Shown: positions 60,193-64,000 of the stretch, piece by piece
How positions within the stretch are numbered: the first letter of the stretch is position 1
Layout: every line of letters starts with the position of its first letter
DNA from: Clostridium uliginosum
GTDB taxonomy: Bacteria; Bacillota; Clostridia; Clostridiales; Clostridiaceae
NCBI RefSeq assembly: GCF_900112485.1
Contig: NZ_FOMG01000003.1
Coordinates: forward strand, 62,001 to 126,000
Direction: 5' to 3'
DNA: 64,000 nucleotides
Made by a program: the position numbers and the translations under genes
The notes under the pieces: model-generated
Told to the model about the DNA's origin: nothing
Database searches by the model: none
What the model saw: the letters and a program-made list of their open reading frames with translations, nothing else

Positions 60193-61864
60193 TGAAGTAA
60201 TAAGTATTTTAAAAGGTGAATGTGAAAGAGCTAATTATAAAATACAAGAGATTGACGAATATAAAAACAATCCATTCATCGAAGCATTACCTAATATTTT
60301 TACTGAAGAAGATGTAGTAGATAAATTCACTTTATTTCCTGAAATAAGTGATGAAGATAGAGTTAAAGCCTCAAATATAAGATACCATATAATAAAAAGA
60401 GCTAAAAATTTCGTTCAACCTTTGCCGATTCATATTATTTTAGAAAGAAGATTATCAGCATTGATAAGAAGGGGATATTTAGCTAGAAATCCAATAGATA
60501 AAGCTTTTTTAGAACGCTTAAAAATACTGAATGAGCTAAGAGATGAAGTAGCAGAGAATAAGGTTGTTAATGAAAGAATGAGCCATATTAGATCAACAGC
60601 AGACAGCCTATCTGTTATAGGAATCTCGGGTATTGGAAAAACTACAGCTATAGAAAGGCTTTTATTAATGTATCCTCAAATAATAAAACATGAAGAATAT
60701 GAAGGGCAATATTTTAGTAGAACTCAGATAGTGTGGCTGAAGATAGATTGCCCTTACGACGGCAGTCTAGCAACTCTATGTAAAAGTTTTTTTAAAGCAA
60801 TTGATGATTTATTAGGTACTAGATATTTGGAGAAGTTTGGCTATGCTAATAGAATAACTTCAACAATGATGCTTCATATGACAACTTTAGCAAGTATGTA
60901 TGGCATAGGTGTTCTAGTAATTGATGAGATTCAACATTTATTAAATGCTAAAAATGACATGGAAGAAATGCTTAATTTCTTTGTTACGTTAAGTAACACG
61001 GTAGGAATACCAACAGTTCTAATAGGCACCAGTAAGGCTCAACAGGTGTTTAATGGTAACTTTAGGCAAGCTAGGAGAGCAGCAAGCGAAGGAGCTATAA
61101 TATGGGATAGGATGCCAAAGGATAGTGAAGAATGGACTTTCTTTTTAGAAACATTGTGGGATTTTCAATGTTTACAGGAAGAAACTAAACTATCTAGGGA
61201 AATTAAAGAAGCGTTTTATGATGAATGTCAGGGTATTACAGCAGTTGCAGTTAATTTATATATACTCGCTCAAGAAAGAGCATTAGCTAAGGGAAAAGAA
61301 AAAATTTCAGTTGGTGTTATAAGAGCTACAGCAAAAGAAGATCTAAATATGATTCAACCGATGATTAAAGCACTTAGAAATAATAATATTTCAGAAATAA
61401 TAAAATATGAGGATATATCTATTAACTTGGATGATATAGCAATAAATTATAAAAGTGACATGGAACTTAACGGAAGGGTTAAGGAAGCATTTAATGAAAG
61501 AAAAAAATCCATAGATTTAATGAGAAGAAGTACTGTGGAAAATCTTATCTTTGATTTAAAATCAATGGATTTATTTAAAAAACTTGATGATGTAGATATT
61601 AAAAAAATATGTGAGACAACAGTTAATAAAGCTAGCATTAATGAGGAATACAGTAGCCTGAAAATTTTAGCTTTACAAAAGGCTTTGGAACAAGAAGAAA
61701 AGGAAAAACAAAGCAGAGATAAACTTGAAAAAATAGAAACTAAAAATCAAGAGTTAATAGCGCTATATGAAAAAGCAAGAAATGATAACGTGCATCCATA
61801 TGATGTACTAAAAAAGAATGGATATATTAAAAATCCAATAGATGAATTTTTAAATGTAAAATAA
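60173..61864 (+). CDS. tnsC: Tn7-like AAA+ regulator TnsC
   Basis: A 563-residue protein, close to Tn7 TnsC (555). Walker A is GISGIGKTT at 150-158 and Walker B VLVIDEIQHLL at 247-257; sensor-like VLIGTSKAQQ follows. An N-terminal part of about 140 residues and a charged coiled-coil C-terminus (residues 490-540) flank the AAA+ core. TnsC links target selection by TniQ/TnsD to the TnsAB transposase through an ATP-dependent ring. Confidence 0.95.
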   Translation: MKDVKNNEVISILKGECERANYKIQEIDEYKNNPFIEALPNIFTEEDVVDKFTLFPEISDEDRVKASNIRYHIIKRAKNFVQPLPIHIILERRLSALIRRGYLARNPIDKAFLERLKILNELRDEVAENKVVNERMSHIRSTADSLSVIGISGIGKTTAIERLLLMYPQIIKHEEYEGQYFSRTQIVWLKIDCPYDGSLATLCKSFFKAIDDLLGTRYLEKFGYANRITSTMMLHMTTLASMYGIGVLVIDEIQHLLNAKNDMEEMLNFFVTLSNTVGIPTVLIGTSKAQQVFNGNFRQARRAASEGAIIWDRMPKDSEEWTFFLETLWDFQCLQEETKLSREIKEAFYDECQGITAVAVNLYILAQERALAKGKEKISVGVIRATAKEDLNMIQPMIKALRNNNISEIIKYEDISINLDDIAINYKSDMELNGRVKEAFNERKKSIDLMRRSTVENLIFDLKSMDLFKKLDDVDIKKICETTVNKASINEEYSSLKILALQKALEQEEKEKQSRDKLEKIETKNQELIALYEKARNDNVHPYDVLKKNGYIKNPIDEFLNVK

Positions 61865-61919
61865 GCTTATTTAAATTGGGGGAGTGAGGTTGAAAATGTA
61901 AAGGAAAGGACTAGTATTA

Positions 61920-63767
61920 ATGATACATTTTTTTACCGATCCATATAAAGATGAACTTATTTATTCTGCGGTTTCAAGATATCACTTCTATACTGGGAAT
62001 ATAGATTATAAGGATACTATTGAAGAATGCTTTGGGAAAAGAACCATTGTGCCCTCGCTTGAAATAGGTAGCCCTATAGATCAATTAGCGAAGAATATTA
62101 GTGGAAAGTATACAGCAGATTATTTAATAAAAAATCATACTATTTTACCGTATTATATTCCGTTTCTTCCAATTCAAAGACGAGATGAAATTATTGAAAA
62201 GATTAAATATAAGGATTGCAGTGGAATTTATAATGAAATTGGTATTACAGCAGGTAGTGTGTGCAAGAAAAAAGGTATTTATTACTGCCCTATTTGTATT
62301 AAAGCTGATGTAGATAAAAATGGTGAGGCTTATATCCACCGTGAGCATCAACTGCAAGGAATTTTTCTATGTCCACATCATGGAGAACTTTTGAAAAAAT
62401 ATGATATAGTCAAAAACGATGTAAGTAGACTTGAATTTATTAGGCTTGACAAGCGGTTTATTGATTTTAAAAGAGAAACTAAGATTGATAAGAATTATGA
62501 TATTATGTTAAAAATTTCCAAGGATGCCTACTATTTATTGCAATGCGGTACTATAAGCACTGATAAAAAATCTATTCTAGAAAAATATAAAAATCTTCTT
62601 AATGAAAAAGGCTTAACTACTTCAGGTAACCGAATAAAACAAAGGGAACTTTATGAAGAATTTATAAATTACTATGGAGAAGCGTTACTGAACGTTATGG
62701 ATTCCAGTATAGACAATGATGATGAATATAATTGGCTTAGGGTAATAACTAGAGATGTAAAAAGAACAGTTCATCCAGTAAGGCACCTATTATTGATAAA
62801 TTTTTTGTCAGGGAATATTGGTGAATTTTTTGATGATACAAGGGAGCATTATAATCCATTCGGGAAAGGATTTTGGCCGTGTTTAAATAAAGTGGCAAAA
62901 CATTATAGAAAGGATGTAATAGATAATTTAAAGATAACAGCTGATTATAAAACTAGATTGCCTGTTGGTACTTTCAGTTGTGATTGTGGTTTCGTATATT
63001 CCAGAAAAGGGCCTGATAAAAAAAGTAGTGATAGATATAGAATAGGAAGAATAAAAACATTTGGAGGGGTTTGGGAGCATAAATTGAAAACATATTTAAA
63101 AGAAAATAAATATGGATTAGTAGAGTTAGCGAGACTTATGAGTTGTGATCCTAAGACTATATTAAAGTTTGATTTTATATTAGGAACAAATATGTTTAAA
63201 AATAATAGTAGATATATAAATGATAAGAAAGCTGCTGATGAAACTGATAAATTAAAGGATTATAAAAATTGTATATTAAGTAATATTTCAAGTAATCCTA
63301 CTGCGACAAGAACTGAAATTAGAAGTATGTGCAAAAAAGAATATATTTTTATCTATAGAAATGATAAAAAATGGCTTTATAACAAACTTCCAATACAAAC
63401 TAAAAAAATTAAGCCTCATGCTTTAGTGGATTGGAATAAGAGAGATAATAAGCTTTTATTTATTATAAAAAATAAGTATGAAGAATTAATGGATAGAGAT
63501 AAACCTATAAGAATAACAAAATCCATTATAGGTAGAGAATTGGGGATACTTACAGCACTAGAAAAGAATATTGATAAATTACCTAATACTGAAAGATATC
63601 TAAATGAAATAATTGAAACTGTTGAAGATTTTCAAATTAGAAGATGTAAAAAGATAATTATAAATAAAATAGATAAAGGTGAACCAATAAAGAGGTGGGA
63701 AATACAAAGAATTGCTGGAATTAGAAGTGAAGCTTTTGAAAAAATAAAAGTATTGTATTGGGAGTAA
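61920..63767 (+). CDS. tnsD: TniQ-family target selector, TnsD-like
   Basis: A 615-residue protein. The N-terminal TniQ part has FTDPYKDELIYSAVSRYHFY and a zinc site CPIC (123-126) with CPHH (151-154) in YIHREHQLQGIFLCPHHG. A second cysteine pair (FSCDCGFVYSRKG) lies near residue 350, and C-terminal helix-turn-helix units follow (YGLVELARLMSCDPKTILKF). Its length fits TnsD rather than the short TniQ of CRISPR-linked elements, and the location beside glmS is what TnsD would produce. Confidence 0.93.
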   Translation: MIHFFTDPYKDELIYSAVSRYHFYTGNIDYKDTIEECFGKRTIVPSLEIGSPIDQLAKNISGKYTADYLIKNHTILPYYIPFLPIQRRDEIIEKIKYKDCSGIYNEIGITAGSVCKKKGIYYCPICIKADVDKNGEAYIHREHQLQGIFLCPHHGELLKKYDIVKNDVSRLEFIRLDKRFIDFKRETKIDKNYDIMLKISKDAYYLLQCGTISTDKKSILEKYKNLLNEKGLTTSGNRIKQRELYEEFINYYGEALLNVMDSSIDNDDEYNWLRVITRDVKRTVHPVRHLLLINFLSGNIGEFFDDTREHYNPFGKGFWPCLNKVAKHYRKDVIDNLKITADYKTRLPVGTFSCDCGFVYSRKGPDKKSSDRYRIGRIKTFGGVWEHKLKTYLKENKYGLVELARLMSCDPKTILKFDFILGTNMFKNNSRYINDKKAADETDKLKDYKNCILSNISSNPTATRTEIRSMCKKEYIFIYRNDKKWLYNKLPIQTKKIKPHALVDWNKRDNKLLFIIKNKYEELMDRDKPIRITKSIIGRELGILTALEKNIDKLPNTERYLNEIIETVEDFQIRRCKKIIINKIDKGEPIKRWEIQRIAGIRSEAFEKIKVLYWE

Positions 63768-63795
63768 ATTGGTTCATAAAGTAACAGGGGGATGT

Positions 63796-64000
63796 ATGAG
63801 TAAGGAAGCCGTAATAATAAAGAATTGGCCGTTTGGGAAAGGTGAAAAAGTAAAGCTAACATGGATTGGAGAGCCTTTTAAACAAAATAATAAGTGGATG
63901 GTTCATGCATATTTTAAGGGTGCTAGTGCAAAAAGAAGGATTATATTGGATTGGGCTAGTATCCATTTCTTATCTGTAGAAAAATACTACACGGATGGTA
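63796..64000 (+). CDS. First gene after tniQ, partial
   Basis: ATG 63796 follows GGGGG and opens a frame that runs off the window: MSKEAVIIKNWPFGKGEKVK, then WIGEPFKQNNKWMVHAYFKG and IILDWASIHFLSVEKYY. No family recognised; a beta-rich start. It begins 28 bp after the tniQ stop, so it is co-transcribed and may be either a transposition accessory gene or the first cargo gene. Confidence 0.6.
   Translation, partial: MSKEAVIIKNWPFGKGEKVKLTWIGEPFKQNNKWMVHAYFKGASAKRRIILDWASIHFLSVEKYYTDG

Noticed and set aside
57194-63767. CRISPR-associated transposon (CAST)
   Set aside because: No cas gene or array is visible, TniQ is long and TnsD-like, and the element is at the glmS site, so the classical TnsD pathway is enough.
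63632-63862. Minus-strand frame of 76 codons
   Set aside because: It is antisense to the end of tniQ and the next gene, with no ribosome site.

Overview
The window is AT-rich, uses ATG/TTG/GTG starts behind strong AGGAGG-type ribosome sites, and its protein families (UviA-type sigma factor, CD3324 protein, glmS ribozyme upstream of glmS, Rex-free anaerobe gene content) point to a low-GC Firmicute, most likely a Clostridium sensu stricto of the C. butyricum/C. beijerinckii kind. Seven 21-bp iterons beside a replication-initiator-like gene, plus a second Rep-like gene, suggest that this part lies on a large plasmid or second replicon; that is an inference.

Layout. 1-5900: molybdenum cofactor genes (modA fragment, MOSC protein, moaC, moaA, moeA, mogA). 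5950-7650: a higher-GC island with a radical SAM protein and a divergent HxlR regulator. 7800-9530: a zinc protease translationally coupled to a TipA-type MerR regulator. 9690-15100: a bacteriocin-like region with uviA/uviB and two small effector-like genes, each convergent with a small membrane-protein gene; three matching TTTACA-N16-CTTTTAG promoters tie the effector-like genes and uviA to the UviA sigma factor. 16440-18060: Rep gene with helically phased iterons. 18450-22180: secreted peptide plus ABC transporter operon with a LytTR-like operator. 22880-24340: second Rep-like gene. 25100-35600: accessory genes (M50-like proteases, acetyltransferases, a nonsense-interrupted LD-carboxypeptidase, a berberine-bridge-type flavoenzyme, an L,D-transpeptidase) with many gene remnants. 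35800-37300: a leader peptide/attenuator, CD3324-family gene and FusB-like EF-G-binding protein. 37500-42000: three type I toxin-antitoxin-like loci around a PNP-PnuC-Crp operon and an AlkD glycosylase gene. 43780-54390: two export systems (MacAB-like ABC, EmrAB-like MFS) with TolC-like proteins and a MarR regulator. 54560-56940: glmS under a self-cleaving ribozyme. 56965-end: a Tn7-like transposon (left end, tnsA, tnsB, tnsC, tniQ/tnsD and first cargo gene) inserted 22 bp after the glmS stop codon; its right end is outside the window.

Between the genes the window is full of short palindromic mobile repeats. I define four families from the sequence itself. Family 1 has GCTCTGTTTTAAAAC-like ends (67-285 bp). 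Family 2 has GGCACAT ends, 36-351 bp, with 3-bp TNA flanks. Family 3 has GGGCTGTCTCA ends, about 275 bp. Family 4 is a roughly 70-bp double hairpin that sits inside families 1 and 2 and inside the P1 loop of the glmS ribozyme. Empty and filled sites within the window show that families 2 and 4 have moved.

The items I consider most worth attention are the UviA-controlled paired modules, the triplicated SD-masked small membrane protein/antisense RNA loci, the glmS ribozyme whose P1 loop has grown to 115 nt by repeat insertion, the four exactly abutting 20-bp TnsB-type sites at the Tn7-like left end, and the empty-site evidence for MITE transposition.
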